Shown one piece after another: positions 5,988 to 7,054 of a stretch of 7,054 nucleotides of DNA. Below the pieces are notes generated by a model. It was given only the letters and a program-made list of their open reading frames with translations, was not told the origin of the DNA and did not search any database. The translations under genes and the position numbers were made by a program. Positions within the stretch are counted from its first letter, which is position 1, and each line of letters begins with the position of its first letter. The stretch is from Sulfurimonas sp. (GTDB taxonomy: Bacteria; Campylobacterota; Campylobacteria; Campylobacterales; Sulfurimonadaceae): contig JAMORM010000075.1 in NCBI GenBank assembly GCA_027063585.1, positions 1 to 7,054 of the forward strand, given 5' to 3'.

Positions 5988-6922
5988 GGTAAATATATTT
6001 TATCCTGCAATTCTTTATATTCGCATTTTACGTCACTATCCAAGGTAATACCTCCACCACTTTTATAGAGGTACCCATCTTCAGTTTTTTCTATAAAACG
6101 TATCATCACGCCGCTATCAAGAGTAGTTCCGTCAAAAACACCAAAGACGCCGCTGAAAAACCCCCGCCCATACCCTTCTATGTTTTCAATAATATTAACA
6201 GTGCTTCTTTTTGGTGCACCGCTGATACTCCCTGCTGGAAGCAAAGTTTGTAAAAGTGTACCCAATTCATCTTGCCAGTTATCTTTTAAAGAGCCGCTGA
6301 TATGTGAGCTTACTTGTAGAAGTTCTTTTTCTCCCGCCTCTATACTCTGCAAATAACGAAATTTTTCTACTTTCACATGTGATGCGACCATAGATAAATC
6401 ATTTCTTAGCAAATCCACTATCATTATATGCTCTGCCATCTCTTTTTCATCTGCTAAAATTTTTTCTTGTGCATTTTGGCATGATGCATCAATAGTCCCT
6501 TTCATGGGAAAAGTATGTATAGTATTGTTAGAAATCTGTATAAATTTTTCAGGAGAAAAACAAAGAAACTTGTCTTTATAGCGCAGTTTATAATGTGCAT
6601 TTGCCATTTTAAACATCTCTTCTAAAGAGAGCTGTGTCTTTATAGGTGTCTGCTGGGTAAGGTTGAGAATATAGGTCTCGCCCGATTTTATCTTTTCAAT
6701 GACGGCATCAAATTTTTTTTTATACTCTGCAAATTTTATAGGAGCTGTTTGCAGTTTATAGGGGTGTTGTATATAATCATACTTCTCATTAATACAAAAT
6801 TCTATATCTGCCTCTTGTAAATCTTCAAGCAAAACAACTTCAACCGTTTGTCCTTTAAAATCACTGATAAACAAAAAAGGCTTTTTCTGTTTTGCTAAAA
6901 TATTTATTTGCTCAAAACTCAT
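5984..6922 (-). CDS. pabB: Aminodeoxychorismate synthase component I, short stand-alone form
   Basis: PabB converts chorismate, with ammonia from the glutaminase PabA, into 4-amino-4-deoxychorismate, the precursor of p-aminobenzoate and folate, in the cytoplasm. The 312 residues cover the chorismate-binding fold but lack most of the N-terminal domain of E. coli PabB (453 residues) and any fused C-terminal lyase domain. GETYILNLTQ (81-90) is an early signature. PMKGTID (139-145) has Lys141 where E. coli PabB has its catalytic lysine; anthranilate synthase has alanine there, so TrpE is unlikely. EHIMIVDLLRNDL (164-176), LLPAGSISGAPK (227-238) and GGGITLDSD (289-297) with EYKEL (301-305) complete the active and metal sites. 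It starts 2 bp after pyrB with no Shine-Dalgarno site. An A9 run encodes Lys68-70. pabA and pabC are not in the window. Confidence 0.92.
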   Translation of the reverse strand: MSFEQINILAKQKKPFLFISDFKGQTVEVVLLEDLQEADIEFCINEKYDYIQHPYKLQTAPIKFAEYKKKFDAVIEKIKSGETYILNLTQQTPIKTQLSLEEMFKMANAHYKLRYKDKFLCFSPEKFIQISNNTIHTFPMKGTIDASCQNAQEKILADEKEMAEHIMIVDLLRNDLSMVASHVKVEKFRYLQSIEAGEKELLQVSSHISGSLKDNWQDELGTLLQTLLPAGSISGAPKRSTVNIIENIEGYGRGFFSGVFGVFDGTTLDSGVMIRFIEKTEDGYLYKSGGGITLDSDVKCEYKELQDKIYLP

Positions 6923-6924
6923 AT

Positions 6925-7054
6925 TTAGGCAATCAGTTTTTTAAGTATCGCCATTCTTATATTTACTCCATTACTAACCTGTTGCAATACTTTACAACGC
7001 TCATCTTCTAACATGGCATCGCTTATATCTATATTTCTGTGAACTGGTCCTGGA
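6925..7054 (-). CDS. pyrB: Aspartate carbamoyltransferase, C-terminal 42 residues (cut by window edge)
   Basis: PyrB condenses carbamoyl phosphate with aspartate to carbamoyl-aspartate, the committed step of pyrimidine synthesis. Only the C-terminus is visible, read on the minus strand from the window edge to the TAA at 6927-6925. It begins [14 protein letters not shown], matching the conserved (H)PGPVNR motif that contributes to the aspartate-binding site, and ends with [19 protein letters not shown], matching the conserved QV-NGV-IRMA-L final helix. The rest of the roughly 300-residue protein lies beyond 7054. The stop is 2 bp from the pabB ATG, so the two genes should be cotranscribed and translationally linked. 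Ornithine carbamoyltransferase is less likely because the NGVxIRMA ending is characteristic of PyrB. Confidence 0.92.
   Translation of the reverse strand, partial: PGPVHRNIDISDAMLEDERCKVLQQVSNGVNIRMAILKKLIA

Noticed and set aside
5984..6922. Anthranilate synthase component I (TrpE) or isochorismate synthase for the chorismate-binding gene
   Set aside because: Lys in PMKGT is the PabB signature position where TrpE has Ala, and no trp or menaquinone/siderophore genes are adjacent.
1..7054. Mobile element, phage, defence system or CRISPR content
   Set aside because: All space is filled by conserved housekeeping-type genes with gaps under 60 bp, and no repeats beyond one 12-bp tandem pair or recombinase-like frames were seen.

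Overview
The window looks like a tightly packed stretch of a Campylobacterota chromosome, probably a free-living Sulfurimonas-like organism. The basis is inference from low GC, protein sequence character and gene order. The run rplY-pth-lptG-lysA matches, as I recall it, the Campylobacter jejuni neighbourhood Cj0311-Cj0314. The histidine kinase carries the HQWRQPL-type H-box common in this phylum. No database search was possible. Every gene reads on the minus strand, so transcription runs from high to low coordinates.

Layout in transcription order: (1) the 3' end of pyrB (aspartate carbamoyltransferase), a short stand-alone pabB (aminodeoxychorismate synthase component I) 2 bp later, and a six-helix membrane histidine kinase starting in a 4-bp ATGA overlap with pabB. 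Neither pabB nor the kinase has a visible Shine-Dalgarno site. (2) After a 58-bp gap with a consensus TATAAT, transaldolase (tal) is followed by a PilT/PilU-type pilus retraction ATPase, again through an ATGA overlap but with a strong GGAGG site. (3) After a 56-bp gap with another TATAAT come rplY (long, CTC-type bL25), pth (peptidyl-tRNA hydrolase), lptG (LPS export permease, overlapping pth by 7 bp) and the start of lysA (diaminopimelate decarboxylase), cut by the window edge.

Functionally this is mostly housekeeping: pyrimidine and folate precursor synthesis, pentose phosphate carbon flow, ribosome and peptidyl-tRNA maintenance, outer-membrane biogenesis, and lysine/peptidoglycan precursor synthesis. 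Two regulatory or surface genes, the kinase and the pilus motor, are embedded in these metabolic operons by translational overlap. I see no mobile elements, CRISPR arrays, tRNA or rRNA genes, phage genes, or convincing intrinsic terminators. No gap exceeds 60 bp. I found no strong sign of an undescribed system. The most useful leads are the orphan kinase coupled to pabB, the pilus ATPase with mixed PilT/PilU features and an acidic tail, and the 12-bp tandem repeat at the tal-pilT junction.
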